A stretch of DNA of 64,000 nt from Nocardia jiangxiensis NBRC 101359 (GCF_000308615.1 NZ_BAGB01000045.1:1-64000), one strand, 5' to 3'. Counted from the stretch's first letter, positions 1 through 9,481 are shown. Translations and numbers: made by a program. Notes: generated by a model from the sequence alone, not told the origin.

Positions 1-85
1 GGGTTAGGGCTGAGTCGGTGTGGCGGGGGTGAGCGGAAATGTTCGCCCCTGCTTTGCTGTGGCGGGGAGTAGGTAGCGGGTGTTC

Positions 86-186
86 GCCTCCGCAGGCTCC
101 GGCGGGGGTAGGTGAGGGGCTGGCGGCCTCCGCAAGCTCCGGCGGGAGTAGGTCTGTATTTTTGGCCTCCGCTTCGCTCCGGCGGG
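86..186. repeat. three imperfect direct repeats (about 21 bp)
   Basis: Three copies of GCCTCCGCAGGCTCCGGCGGG or close variants lie at 86-106, 126-146 and 165-186. They differ mainly in the middle (CAGGCT, CAAGCT, CTTCGCT). Each contains a short internal palindrome of the CCGCxxGCxCCGG kind. They lie downstream of ctaB in non-coding DNA and run directly into the large inverted repeat that follows. Their function is not known to me; they look like a small intergenic repeat family. Confidence 0.7.
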
Positions 187-278
187 TTTTCGGCGTTGTA
201 AGGCTCGTCGTTCAGCCCTCGAGACTCGGCCTTCGGCCATGCGCTTCGAGGGCTGAACGACGAGCCCGCGCCGAAAAC
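186..278. repeat. large imperfect inverted repeat (cruciform or hairpin)
   Basis: The left arm GGCTCGTCGTTCAGCCCTCG (202-221) is the exact reverse complement of CGAGGGCTGAACGACGAGCC (247-266). Outside it, GTTTTCGGCG (186-195) pairs exactly with CGCCGAAAAC (269-278). The central loop holds a further small palindrome, GGCCTTCGGCC. This gives 30 paired bases around a 25-nt apex. It may stop ctaB transcripts arriving from the right, or be a mobile REP/MITE-like intergenic element. There is no T-tract on either strand. Confidence 0.75.
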
Positions 279-436
279 CTTGGAGTTGGCCTTGCTGAGC
301 CTTTCGCTTCGCGGGCGACTACCAGCGGGACGGAGACGCTTCGCCGCTGGGCACGCGGGAGGTGGCGGGGTGGGCTCGGTCCCTCACGTGGGAGGGGGCT
401 CGCCTGCGGCATCGGGGATGCGGTGGCTCCGGGGGG

Positions 437-1420
437 TTAGAAGAGGGTGTGGCCTATTGTGTGCCAGCCGAGTACGGAATCTACTGCCAGGCCGCAGAAT
501 ACGACGGCCAGGTAGTTGTTCGACTGTAGGAACAGGCGGAGGGGTTTGACCGATTCTCCGCGGCGGACGCCGGAGTACAGCTGGTGGGCCATGAGTAGGA
601 ACCAGGCACCTGCTACCAGGGCTACGGCTGCGTAGATGACGCCGGTCGCGGGGATCAGGGCCAGGGTGGCCAGGACGGTGAGCCAGGTGTAGATCACGAT
701 CTGTTTCGTGACGGCCTTCTCGGTGGCGACCACCGGCAGCATGGGGACTCCGGCGGCGCGGTAGTCCTCCTTGTAGCGCATGGCCAGGGCCCAGGTGTGT
801 GGCGGCGTCCAGAAGAAGATCACCAGGAACAGCACTACTGCGGGCCAGCCGATCGTGCCGGTCACTGCCGACCAACCCACCAGCACCGGCATACATCCGG
901 CCGCGCCGCCCCAGACCACGTTCTGTGCAGTGCGGCGCTTGAGGCCGAGGGTGTACACGAAGACGTAGAACAGGATCGTCGCGACGACCAGCAGGCCGGA
1001 CAGCAGGTTCGCCTGCCACCACAGCCAGGCGAACGAGCCCGCGCCCAGCGTGACGCCGAAGACGAACGCGTTGCGCGTCGGCACCGCCTCGCGCGCCAGC
1101 GGGCGCTTCGAGGTCCGCTTCATGACCTTGTCGATGTCGGCGTCGGCCACACAGTTGAGGGTGTTCGCGCTCGCCGCGCCCATCCAGCCGCCGAACAGCG
1201 TCGCCAGGATCAGCCCGATGTCGACATGACCCCGATGCGCCAACAGCATCGTCGGGATCGTCGCGACCAACAACAGTTCGATGACGCGCGGTTTGGTCAG
1301 CGCGATGTAGGCCAGCACGCGTCGGGTGAACGCCGACAAAGGCCCGGTACCGGTGACTCGATCAGCGAGCACCGTCCCGGAGGAACCATGCGCGCCACCC
1401 GGCTGTTGCCCAATCCGCAC
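437..1420 (-). CDS. ctaB: protoheme IX farnesyltransferase (heme O synthase)
   Basis: Integral-membrane UbiA-family prenyltransferase that adds a farnesyl group to protoheme IX to make heme O, the heme A precursor for cytochrome c oxidase. The protein is 327 aa and very hydrophobic, with about eight or nine membrane segments. The first Asp-rich motif is seen as NCVADADIDKVMKRT and the second loop as DYRAAGVPMLPVV. The GTG at 1418-1420 was chosen because GAGGAG lies five bases upstream; the reading frame stays open further upstream, but that part looks non-coding. It is divergent from the tkt operon, the arrangement I remember from mycobacteria. Confidence 0.93.
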   Translation of the reverse strand: MRIGQQPGGAHGSSGTVLADRVTGTGPLSAFTRRVLAYIALTKPRVIELLLVATIPTMLLAHRGHVDIGLILATLFGGWMGAASANTLNCVADADIDKVMKRTSKRPLAREAVPTRNAFVFGVTLGAGSFAWLWWQANLLSGLLVVATILFYVFVYTLGLKRRTAQNVVWGGAAGCMPVLVGWSAVTGTIGWPAVVLFLVIFFWTPPHTWALAMRYKEDYRAAGVPMLPVVATEKAVTKQIVIYTWLTVLATLALIPATGVIYAAVALVAGAWFLLMAHQLYSGVRRGESVKPLRLFLQSNNYLAVVFCGLAVDSVLGWHTIGHTLF

Positions 1421-1780
1421 TGTTTCTCCTCGCAGGTGGTGCTCGATCCGGTCACGGAACTCCAGCGCGCCCGGCTCGGCGGTATTACCCTGGACCAGGG
1501 CACACCACCGGCGGCGCGGCCGACTACTACACAAGATGGTAGACCCAGCCGTGATGCGCTCCGGCACCGCCCGCCGCGAATCATGCCCGGCCGCAGGCAC
1601 GCCACGGCCACGAGACATCGCCGTCATCGCGGCGATCGCCCTCGCGCCGCAGTCGATTCGGACACGAACGCCGATCCAGCAGGGTTCCTGCCACACGCCG
1701 ACACGCGGCCTCTAGGGTGGTGGGCACAACAGCCCGAACCCGCCGCTCAAGCAGACGAGAACGTCAGGAGAACTCCGGTC
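1421..1780. promoter_or_regulatory. divergent ctaB/tkt intergenic region
   Basis: This 360-bp gap separates the divergent ctaB and tkt starts. Frames remain open across it on both strands, but the translations are Arg/Pro-rich and show no family resemblance, so I treat it as non-coding. A TAGGGT hexamer at 1713-1718 fits the actinobacterial -10 pattern TANNNT and could serve tkt. No convincing -35 box, operator or RNA structure was seen. Confidence 0.4.
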
Positions 1781-3925
1781 GTGTCAGTCACAGACGACAT
1801 CCGCTCCCTCACCCAGCCGAACCACCCGGACGACTGGACCGAACTGGACACCAAGGCCGTCGACACGGTCCGCGTGCTCGCCGCGGATGCTGTGCAGCAG
1901 GCCGGAAATGGCCACCCCGGCACCGCGATGAGCCTCGCGCCGCTGGCGTACACGCTGTACCAGCGCGTCATGCGCCTGGACCCCAGCGATCCCGAATGGG
2001 TCGGCCGCGACCGGTTCGTCCTGTCCTGCGGACACTCCAGCCTCACCCAGTACATCCAGCTGTACCTGGCCGGCTTCGGACTCGAACTCGTCGACCTCGA
2101 GCACCTGCGCAAGTGGGGTTCGCTGACCCCGGGTCACCCGGAGTACCGGCACACCGCGGGCATCGAGATCACCACCGGCCCGCTGGGCCAGGGTCTGGCC
2201 TCCGCGGTCGGCATGGCGATGGCCGCACGCCGTGAGCGCGGCCTGTTCGATCCGGCCGCCGCCACCGGCGCCAGCCCGTTCGACCACTTCGTCTACGTCA
2301 TCGCCTCCGACGGCGACATCGAAGAAGGCGTCACCGCCGAGGCGTCCTCGCTGGCGGGCACCCAGCAGCTGGGCAACCTGGTCGTGATCTACGACGACAA
2401 CAAGATCTCCATCGAGGACGACACCACCATCGCCCTGTCCGAGGACACCGCCGCGCGCTACCGCGCCTACGGCTGGCACGTGCAGGTCGTCGAGGGCGGC
2501 GAGAACGTCGCGGGGATCGAGGCCGCGATCGAGGCCGCCAGGGCCGTCACCGATCAGCCCTCGTTCATCCTGCTGCGCACCATCATCGGCTACCCGGCCC
2601 CCACCAAGATGAACACCGGCTCCGCGCACGGCGCGGCCCTGGGCGCCGAAGAGGTCGCGGGCACCAAGCGGGCCCTGGGCTTCGACCCGGACAAGTCCTT
2701 CGACGTGGACGACGCGGTCATCGGCCACACCCGCAACAACGCCGCCGACCGCGCCAAGGCCGCCCGCGCCGCCTGGCAGGACTCCTTCGACGCCTGGGCG
2801 CAGGCCAACCCGGAGAACAAGGCGCTGTTCGACCGCCTGCAGGCCCGGCGGCTGCCCGAGGGCTGGGTCGAGACTCTGCCGTCCTGGGACGCCGACCCGA
2901 AGGGCACCTCCACCCGCAAGGCGTCGGGCAAGTCGCTCGCGGCCCTCGCGCCGGTGCTGCCCGAACTGTGGGGCGGTTCGGCCGACCTGGCCGAATCCAA
3001 CAACACCACGATGCCCGAGACGCCGAGCTTCGGCCCGCAGTCGATCTCGACCGGGATGTGGAAGGCCGACCCGTACGGCCGCACCCTGCACTTCGGTGTG
3101 CGCGAGCACGCGATGGGCGCGATCCTCAACGGCATCGCCCTGCACGGGCCGACCCGCCCGTACGGCGGCACCTTCCTGGTGTTCTCCGACTACATGCGTC
3201 CCGCGGTGCGCCTGGCCGCGCTGATGCGCGTTCCGGCGATCTACGTGTGGACGCACGACTCCATCGGCCTGGGCGAGGACGGCCCCACCCATCAGCCGAT
3301 CGAGCACCTCGCCGCGCTGCGCGCCATCCCCGGTCTGAACGTCGTGCGCCCCGGTGACGCGAACGAGACCGCGCACGCCTGGCGGACCATCCTCGAACTG
3401 GACAGCGCCGAGCGGCACTCGCACTTCACCCCCGCCGACGGCGCGCACATCGACGGCCCGTCCGCGCTGGCGCTGACCCGTCAGGACGTCCCGGTGCTCG
3501 AGGGCACCAGCTACGAAGGCGTCCGGCGCGGCGGCTACGTGCTGGCCGAATCCTCCACGGGCACACCGCAGGCCATCCTCATCGCGACCGGTTCGGAAGT
3601 TCAGCTCGCGGTCGAGGCGCGGACTAGGCTGGAGGCGCAGGGCATCGGCACCCGCGTGGTGTCCATGCCGTGTGTTGAGTGGTTCGACGCGCAGGACAAG
3701 ACCTACCGCGACCAGGTACTGCCGCCGGAGGTCAAGGCCCGCGTCACCGTCGAGGCCGGAATCGCGATGCCGTGGCACCGGTTCTCGGGTGACGCCGGTG
3801 AGAACGTCTCGATCGAGCACTTCGGTGCCTCGGCCGACTACAAGACTCTGTTCCGCGAGTTCGGCATCACCGCCGACGCCGTGGTCGAGGCCGCTCAGCG
3901 TTCACTCGACAAGGTGAAGGGATAA
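1781..3925 (+). CDS. tkt: transketolase
   Basis: Thiamine-diphosphate enzyme that moves two-carbon ketol units between pentose and triose/hexose phosphates in the cytoplasm. The 714-aa length is typical. Motifs: GNGHPGTAMSLAP near residue 50, the TPP site read as SDGDIEEGVTAEASSLAG, GEDGPTHQPIEHLA and GVREHAMG in the pyrimidine domain, and a C-terminal transketolase domain ending ALDKVKG-like. GTG 1781 was chosen because AGGAG lies about ten bases upstream and the protein then starts just ahead of the conserved first helix. It is the first gene of a five-gene pentose-phosphate operon; tal follows after five bases. Confidence 0.96.
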   Translation: MSVTDDIRSLTQPNHPDDWTELDTKAVDTVRVLAADAVQQAGNGHPGTAMSLAPLAYTLYQRVMRLDPSDPEWVGRDRFVLSCGHSSLTQYIQLYLAGFGLELVDLEHLRKWGSLTPGHPEYRHTAGIEITTGPLGQGLASAVGMAMAARRERGLFDPAAATGASPFDHFVYVIASDGDIEEGVTAEASSLAGTQQLGNLVVIYDDNKISIEDDTTIALSEDTAARYRAYGWHVQVVEGGENVAGIEAAIEAARAVTDQPSFILLRTIIGYPAPTKMNTGSAHGAALGAEEVAGTKRALGFDPDKSFDVDDAVIGHTRNNAADRAKAARAAWQDSFDAWAQANPENKALFDRLQARRLPEGWVETLPSWDADPKGTSTRKASGKSLAALAPVLPELWGGSADLAESNNTTMPETPSFGPQSISTGMWKADPYGRTLHFGVREHAMGAILNGIALHGPTRPYGGTFLVFSDYMRPAVRLAALMRVPAIYVWTHDSIGLGEDGPTHQPIEHLAALRAIPGLNVVRPGDANETAHAWRTILELDSAERHSHFTPADGAHIDGPSALALTRQDVPVLEGTSYEGVRRGGYVLAESSTGTPQAILIATGSEVQLAVEARTRLEAQGIGTRVVSMPCVEWFDAQDKTYRDQVLPPEVKARVTVEAGIAMPWHRFSGDAGENVSIEHFGASADYKTLFREFGITADAVVEAAQRSLDKVKG

Positions 3926-3930
3926 GCGCA

Positions 3931-5058
3931 GTGACACAGAATGAGAACCTCGCCGCACTGTCCGCAGCGGGTGTGTCGGTGTGGCTCGACGATCTGTCAC
4001 GGGACCGCATCCGGTCCGGTAACCTCGCCGACCTCATCGCCACCCGCAGCGTCGTCGGCGTCACCACCAATCCGACCATCTTCCAGGGCGCCCTGAGCAA
4101 GGGCAACGCGTACGACGACCAGGTCAAGGAGCTCGCGGCTCGCGGCGCGGACGTCGATTCCGCGATCCGCACCATCACCACCGACGACGTCCGCGCGGCC
4201 TGCGACTTGTTCGCCTCGACCTTCGAGGCCAGCGGCGGCGTCGACGGCCGGGTCTCCATCGAGGTCGACCCGCGCCTGGCCTTCGACACCGACCAGACCG
4301 TCGCGCAGGCGATCGAGCTGTGGAAGATCGTCGACCGGCCCAACCTGCTGATCAAGATCCCCGCGACCGAACCGGGCCTGCCCGCGATCACGAAGGTCAT
4401 CGCCGAGGGCATCAGCGTCAACGTGACGCTCATCTTCTCGGTGCAGCGCTACATCAGCGTGATGGGCGCGTATCTGGACGGTCTGCGCAATGCGAAGATC
4501 GCCGGACACGATCTGGCCAAGATCCATTCCGTCGCTTCGTTCTTCGTCTCCCGCGTGGACTCCGAGATCGACAAGCGACTGGAGACCATCGGCACCCCCG
4601 AGGCGCTGGAGTTGCGCGGCAAGGCCGGAATCGCCAACGCGCGCTTGGCCTATGCCGCCTATCAGGACGTCTTCGACGGTGGCAAGCACACCTCGACCTT
4701 CGCGCATCTGGCCGCCTCGGGCGGCGCGAACGCACAGCGCCCCCTGTGGGCGTCCACAGGCGTGAAGAACCCGGACTACCCGGACACCATGTACATCACC
4801 GAACTCGTCGGCCCGAACACGGTGAACACCCTGCCGGAGAAGACCCTCGAGGCCTTCGCCGACCACGGCACCCTCGACGGTGACGCGGTCTCCGGCAAGG
4901 GCGCCGAGGCGCAGGAGATCTTCGACAAGCTCACCGTCGCCGGCGTCGACCTCGCCGACGTGTTCGACGTGCTCGAGCGCGAGGGCGTGGACAAGTTCGA
5001 GAAGTCCTGGGAGGAACTGCTCACCGCCACCACCGCCGAACTCGACGGGAACCGGTAG
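3931..5058 (+). CDS. tal: transaldolase
   Basis: Transfers a dihydroxyacetone unit between sedoheptulose-7-phosphate and glyceraldehyde-3-phosphate. It is a TIM-barrel class I aldolase-like enzyme of 375 aa, the long actinobacterial type. The Schiff-base lysine is K142 in LLIKIPATEPG; GVTTNPTIFQ near residue 43 is the other family signature. The GTG start lies five bases after the tkt stop, with AAGGG upstream, so translation is probably coupled. zwf starts five bases after the stop. Confidence 0.96.
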   Translation: MTQNENLAALSAAGVSVWLDDLSRDRIRSGNLADLIATRSVVGVTTNPTIFQGALSKGNAYDDQVKELAARGADVDSAIRTITTDDVRAACDLFASTFEASGGVDGRVSIEVDPRLAFDTDQTVAQAIELWKIVDRPNLLIKIPATEPGLPAITKVIAEGISVNVTLIFSVQRYISVMGAYLDGLRNAKIAGHDLAKIHSVASFFVSRVDSEIDKRLETIGTPEALELRGKAGIANARLAYAAYQDVFDGGKHTSTFAHLAASGGANAQRPLWASTGVKNPDYPDTMYITELVGPNTVNTLPEKTLEAFADHGTLDGDAVSGKGAEAQEIFDKLTVAGVDLADVFDVLEREGVDKFEKSWEELLTATTAELDGNR

Positions 5059-5063
5059 CACCG

Positions 5064-6626
5064 GTGGCCGGCCAGGAGACGACGGCCGTGCCGGGAAATC
5101 CGCTGCGCGAAGAGCGCGACAAGCGGCTGCCCCGGATCGCGGGTCCGTGCAGCATGGTGATCTTCGGTGTCACCGGTGACCTCTCACGCAAGAAACTCAT
5201 GCCGGCCATCTACGATCTGGCGAACCGGGGGCTGCTGCCCCCGGGTTTCGCTCTGGTCGGCTTCGCCCGCCGCGACTACAAGGACGAGGATTTCGCCGAA
5301 GTCGTCCTGGACGCGGTGAAGGCGCATTCCCGCACCCCCTTCCGTCAGGAGGTGTGGGAGCAGCTGGCCGAGGGCATCCGCTTCGTCCAGGGCACGTTCG
5401 AGGACGACGCGGCCTTCTCCCAGCTCGCGACGACCCTCGCCCGGCTCGACCAGGAACGCGGCACGGGCGGCAATCACGCGTTCTACCTGTCGATTCCGCC
5501 CAACGCCTTCCCGCAGGTGCTCAAGCAGCTCTCCCGCACCGGCCTGGCCAAGGCCCAGGACCCGGGTCCGGGCAGGCCGCAGCCGTGGCGGCGAGTGGTC
5601 ATCGAGAAGCCGTTCGGGCACGACCTGGAGAGCGCGAAGGAACTCAACGCGCTGGTCAACGAGGTGTTCCCGGAGGAGACGGTCTTCCGGATCGACCACT
5701 ACCTCGGCAAGGAGACGGTGCAGAACCTGTTGGCGCTACGTTTCGCCAACGAACTGTTCGAGCCGATCTGGAACTCCAGCTACGTCGACCACGTGCAGAT
5801 CACGATGGCCGAGGACATCGGATTGGGCGGGCGCGCAGGCTATTACGACGGTATCGGCGCGGCCCGCGACGTCATCCAGAACCATCTGCTGCAGCTCATG
5901 GCGCTGACCGCGATGGAGGATCCGATCAGCTTCCACCCGCGTCAGCTGCAGATCGAGAAGATCAAGGTGCTGCAGGCCGCGAAGCTGGTCGAACCGCTGG
6001 ACGAGACCACCGCCCGCGGTCAGTACGCGGAGGGCTGGCAGGGCAGCGAGCACGTCGTCGGACTGCTCGACGAGGAGGGTTTCGACCCGCAGTCCAGCAC
6101 CGAGACCTATGCGGCGATCACCCTGAACGTGGAGACCCGGCGCTGGGCGGGTGTGCCGTTCTACCTGCGCACCGGAAAACGCCTGGGCCGCAGGGTGACC
6201 GAGATCGCGGTGGTGTTCAAACGCGCGCCGCATCTGCCGTTCGACCAGACCATGACCGAGGAACTCGGGCAGAACGCGCTGGTGGTGCGGGTGCAGCCGG
6301 ACGAGGGCATCACGCTGCGATTCGGGTCCAAGGTGCCCGGGTCGAGTATGGAAGTGCGCGACGTCAACATGGACTTCAGCTACGGCGAGGCGTTCACCGA
6401 ATCCTCGCCGGAGGCGTACGAGCGGCTCATCCTGGACATGCTGCTGGGTGTGCCGTCGCTGTTCCCGGTCAACGAGGAGGTCGAATTGTCCTGGCGCATC
6501 CTCGATCCCGTGCTCGAGCGCTGGGCCGCGGACGGCAAACCCGAACCGTACGAGTCGGGCACCTGGGGTCCGTCCTCGGCCGATGAGATGCTCGCGCGCA
6601 GCGGGCGGGAATGGCGGCGTCCGTGA
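5064..6626 (+). CDS. zwf: glucose-6-phosphate 1-dehydrogenase
   Basis: Oxidises glucose-6-phosphate to 6-phosphogluconolactone with NAD(P)+, the entry to the oxidative pentose-phosphate branch. The 520-aa protein has the N-terminal Rossmann motif GVTGDLSRKK (about residue 34) and the active-site motif RIDHYLGKE (about residue 212). The GTG start is five bases after the tal stop. The 3' end overlaps opcA, and OpcA is the known assembly and redox partner of G6PDH in actinobacteria and cyanobacteria, so co-translation makes sense. Confidence 0.96.
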   Translation: MAGQETTAVPGNPLREERDKRLPRIAGPCSMVIFGVTGDLSRKKLMPAIYDLANRGLLPPGFALVGFARRDYKDEDFAEVVLDAVKAHSRTPFRQEVWEQLAEGIRFVQGTFEDDAAFSQLATTLARLDQERGTGGNHAFYLSIPPNAFPQVLKQLSRTGLAKAQDPGPGRPQPWRRVVIEKPFGHDLESAKELNALVNEVFPEETVFRIDHYLGKETVQNLLALRFANELFEPIWNSSYVDHVQITMAEDIGLGGRAGYYDGIGAARDVIQNHLLQLMALTAMEDPISFHPRQLQIEKIKVLQAAKLVEPLDETTARGQYAEGWQGSEHVVGLLDEEGFDPQSSTETYAAITLNVETRRWAGVPFYLRTGKRLGRRVTEIAVVFKRAPHLPFDQTMTEELGQNALVVRVQPDEGITLRFGSKVPGSSMEVRDVNMDFSYGEAFTESSPEAYERLILDMLLGVPSLFPVNEEVELSWRILDPVLERWAADGKPEPYESGTWGPSSADEMLARSGREWRRP

Positions 6627-7531
6627 TCGTCGACATGCCGGACACCGACACCCAGGCGGTCAACAAGCGTCTGATCAAACTGCGCGAGACCAGCGGCGTG
6701 GTGACCATGGGCCGGGTGCTCACGCTGGTGGTGTGCACGCTGGACAGCTCCGAGGCCGAGGACGCCATCGCCGCGGCCAACGACGCCAGCCGCGAACACC
6801 CCTGTCGCGTCATCGTGCTCGCCCGCGGGGACCGGTTCGCCGAGACCAAGCTGGACGCGCAGATCCGCGTCGGCGGTGATGCGGGCGCGGCCGAGGTGAT
6901 AGTGCTCCGGCTGCAGGGTGAGCTGGTCAATCACGAATCCAGCATGGTGATCCCGTTCCTGCTGGCCGATACGCCGGTGGTGGCGTGGTGGCCGCGCGGG
7001 GCCCCGCAGTTCCCGTCGCAGGATTCGGTGGGGCGCTTGGCGATTCGGCGGATCACCGACTCCACCTTCGCCGCGGACCCGCAGGCCGCGATCAAGGGCC
7101 GGCTGCAGTCCTACGCCGACGGCGACACCGATCTGGCCTGGAGCCGGGTGACGTTCTGGCGCGCGCTGCTGGCCTCCGCGCTGGACGAGCCGCCGTTCGA
7201 CCCCGTCGAATCGGTGACGGTGTCCGGCCTGCAGGAGGAGCCCGCGCTGGACATCCTGGCCGGATGGCTGGCCGCGCGGCTGGGCTGCCCGGTGCACCGC
7301 CGCATCGGTGAGCTGCGGGTGGAGTTGCACCGGCCGAGCGTGTCGATCGCGATCTCGCGGCCGCAGACCGGTCGCACCGCGACGCTGACCCGCACCGGCG
7401 AGCCCGGTCAGCGGTTCGCGCTGGCCCGTCGGGAGACCAACGACTGCCTGGCCGAGGAGCTGCGCCGCCTGGACTCCGACGAGACCTACGCCGAGGCCCT
7501 CGCGGGTATCGAGAAGGTCATCTACGAGTAG
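6623..7531 (+). CDS. opcA: glucose-6-phosphate dehydrogenase assembly protein
   Basis: OpcA-type allosteric effector and assembly factor for the G6PDH encoded just upstream. The start is taken as GTG 6623, which overlaps the zwf stop in a GTGA and gives the family N-terminus (M)IVDMPDTDT; an in-frame ATG at 6611 would add four residues. The length is 302 aa. The motif GRVLTLVVCT, the central VVAWWPRGAP and the C-terminal REXNDCLAEELRRLD-like block fit the family. No cofactor motif is expected. Confidence 0.93.
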   Translation: MIVDMPDTDTQAVNKRLIKLRETSGVVTMGRVLTLVVCTLDSSEAEDAIAAANDASREHPCRVIVLARGDRFAETKLDAQIRVGGDAGAAEVIVLRLQGELVNHESSMVIPFLLADTPVVAWWPRGAPQFPSQDSVGRLAIRRITDSTFAADPQAAIKGRLQSYADGDTDLAWSRVTFWRALLASALDEPPFDPVESVTVSGLQEEPALDILAGWLAARLGCPVHRRIGELRVELHRPSVSIAISRPQTGRTATLTRTGEPGQRFALARRETNDCLAEELRRLDSDETYAEALAGIEKVIYE

Positions 7532-7615
7532 GTTTCCTTGCCCGGATCTGTTGCGGCACATGCGGTCTCGCAACAGTTCCGGGCGTCACCCACAACCGGA
7601 ACCGAGAGGTGATCG

Positions 7616-8350
7616 ATGACCGAACCGACCGTCGAAGTCCACGCGAGCACCGAGGATCTGGTGGCAGCCGCCGCGGCGCGTTTCGTGGCCGTGGTGACCG
7701 CGGCGCAGGCCGAACGAGGTGTCGCCTCGGTCGTGCTGACCGGTGGCGGCACCGGAATCGGGCTGCTCGAGGTGGTCCGCAAGGCCCCGGGCGGGATCGA
7801 TTGGTCACGCCTGGAGGTGTTCTGGGGCGACGACCGGTTCGTCCCGGCGGGCGATGCGGAGCGCAACGATCTGCAGGCCCGCCAGGCCCTGCTCGATCAT
7901 GTGCCGCTGGATCCCTCGCGGGTGCATCCGATGGCGGCCTCGGACGGCGAATATCCGGATCCGGTGGAGGCAGCGGCCGAGTACTCGGCGACCGTGCACG
8001 CCCACCTGACCGAATACGGCGCCTTCGATCTGCATCTGCTCGGCATGGGCGGTGAGGGACACGTCAATTCGCTGTTCCCGCACACCGATGCGGTCCGCGA
8101 GGAGCACGAACTCGTTGTGGCGGTGACGAATTCACCCAAACCGCCGCCGGTGCGCATCACCCTGACCCTGCCCGCGGTGCACCGCACCCGCCACGTCGTC
8201 CTGGTCGTCGGCGGCGCCGCGAAGGCCGAGGCGGTCGCCGCGGCCGTATCCGGCGCGAACCCGGTCGATATTCCGTCGGCCGGGGCCATCGGATCCGAGA
8301 CGACCACCTGGTTGCTCGACGAGCCCGCCGCGGCGAATCTGCCGCGCTGA
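7616..8350 (+). CDS. pgl: 6-phosphogluconolactonase
   Basis: Hydrolyses 6-phosphogluconolactone to 6-phosphogluconate, the step after zwf. It is 244 aa of the NagB/DevB fold. Signatures: LTGGGTGIGLLE near residue 41, FWGDDRFVP near residue 67 and LGMGGEGHVNSLFP near residue 142. AGAGGTG lies 6 bp before the ATG. An 84-bp gap separates it from opcA, but it is still in the same direction and pathway. A strong hairpin follows the stop. Confidence 0.94.
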   Translation: MTEPTVEVHASTEDLVAAAAARFVAVVTAAQAERGVASVVLTGGGTGIGLLEVVRKAPGGIDWSRLEVFWGDDRFVPAGDAERNDLQARQALLDHVPLDPSRVHPMAASDGEYPDPVEAAAEYSATVHAHLTEYGAFDLHLLGMGGEGHVNSLFPHTDAVREEHELVVAVTNSPKPPPVRITLTLPAVHRTRHVVLVVGGAAKAEAVAAAVSGANPVDIPSAGAIGSETTTWLLDEPAAANLPR

Positions 8351-8362
8351 TCGTCCGCTCCT

Positions 8363-8411
8363 ATCGGGCGGGTGCGGTCCACCCCTACAGTGGCGACCAC
8401 ACCCGCCCGAT
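8363..8411. terminator. bidirectional hairpin between pgl and a convergent hydrolase gene
   Basis: ATCGGGCGGGTG (8363-8374) pairs perfectly with CACCCGCCCGAT (8400-8411) over 12 bp around a 25-nt loop. It sits just after pgl and before the 3' end of the opposing hydrolase gene. A short T-run (TTTCG) follows on the plus side. Confidence 0.6.
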
Positions 8412-8495
8412 TTCGTTCGCCGACAACGGCATTCGCTCTCCCCCGCACCGCATCGACTGTTGCCTGCCGACTCGACAGCCCGAGCGCGCTCCGTC

Positions 8496-9467
8496 TCAGC
8501 TGTGCGCCGGATCGAGGGCCTTCAGGTGACGAGTGAGGAATTCGTTCACCGCGTCGGTGCACTCCCATTGCACGAGATGTCCTGCGCCCGGGATCATTTC
8601 GACCGCGCGCAGGTCCGGCACGTTGGCGCGCAGCGTGGCCAGCGGGTCGCGACCGCTGAAACCCTCCATATCCGGGTCGTTCTCGCCGTAGAGGAAGTAG
8701 GCGGGCACCGGCACAGCGGTCGGCAGGTCGGCGGTCAGCTCCCAGTTGCGGTCCAGGGCGCGGTACCAGTTCAGGCCGCCGGTGAATCCGGTGCGCTCGA
8801 ATTCCGCTACCTGGGCATCGAATTCGGCCTCGGACAACCACGACCACGGCAGGGCGGGAGCCTGCGGCAGTGCGTCGAGATAGCCGATGCCCGGCGGATT
8901 CTTCCAGGTGTCCAGGTAGTGGTAGTCGCCGCTGAGCGAGTAGTACACGCGGGCCAGGAATTCGCGCGGACGCGCGGCCAGTTCGGCGTCGGCGACGCCG
9001 GGTGCCTGGAAGTAGGACAGATGCAGGAAATGCTTTTCCGCGGCCCTGGTCCAGAACGCCGACGGCGGCCTGGGCGGACGCGGCGCGTACGGATTGTTCA
9101 GCACGAACACCGCCGCGACACGCTCGGGGGCGCGCAGGGACAGTTCCCACACCAGTTGCGCGCCGAAGTCCAGGCCGACGAAGACCGCGTGCTCGGCGCC
9201 GATGTCGTCCAGCAGACCGAGCAGATCACCGGCGACGGCCTGATTCGTGGTGGCCTCGGGCCACTCGGGGGCCTCGGTTCGGCCGTATCCGCGCAGGTCG
9301 GGGGCGATGGCATGGTATCCGGCCGCGGCCAGTGCCTCGAGCTGCCGTCGCCACACCGACCAGCCGTGCGGGAATCCGTGACAGAAGATCACCGGATATC
9401 CGGCGCCCTGCTCCGCGATGTGCATCCGGATTCCGTTGGTCTCCACCTGCCGATGTGTCGGCTCCAC
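8496..9467 (-). CDS. alpha/beta-fold hydrolase, epoxide-hydrolase type
   Basis: Probable soluble epoxide hydrolase or haloalkane-dehalogenase-like enzyme of 323 aa. It shows the HGFPHGW oxyanion motif, an Asp rather than Ser nucleophile in VFVGLDFGAQ, a late acidic residue in YGENDPDM and the catalytic His in PGAGHLVQWE. The Asp nucleophile is why I prefer epoxide hydrolase over esterase; the substrate is unknown. Start: GTG 9465-9467 with GGAGG four bases upstream, giving (M)EPTHRQVETNG; an in-frame ATG at 9497 is possible but would run into the operator-like palindrome. It is divergent from an SDR gene. Confidence 0.82.
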   Translation of the reverse strand: MEPTHRQVETNGIRMHIAEQGAGYPVIFCHGFPHGWSVWRRQLEALAAAGYHAIAPDLRGYGRTEAPEWPEATTNQAVAGDLLGLLDDIGAEHAVFVGLDFGAQLVWELSLRAPERVAAVFVLNNPYAPRPPRPPSAFWTRAAEKHFLHLSYFQAPGVADAELAARPREFLARVYYSLSGDYHYLDTWKNPPGIGYLDALPQAPALPWSWLSEAEFDAQVAEFERTGFTGGLNWYRALDRNWELTADLPTAVPVPAYFLYGENDPDMEGFSGRDPLATLRANVPDLRAVEMIPGAGHLVQWECTDAVNEFLTRHLKALDPAHS

Positions 9468-9481
9468 TCCGCCTCCATAAC

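Noticed and set aside
797..1780. Long open frame running 328 codons upstream of the transketolase start
   Set aside because: It overlaps the well-supported ctaB gene on the other strand, and the translation is Arg/Pro/His-rich with no transketolase relatives this long. A GTG with AGGAG at 1781 fits the family N-terminus.
1784..3820. 678-codon open frame antisense to tkt
   Set aside because: It is a typical high-GC mirror frame (Arg/Gly/Val/Asp-rich, no domain) lying entirely opposite a conserved enzyme. Similar mirrors opposite tal, rsmB, ggt and the FAD dehydrogenase were dropped for the same reason.
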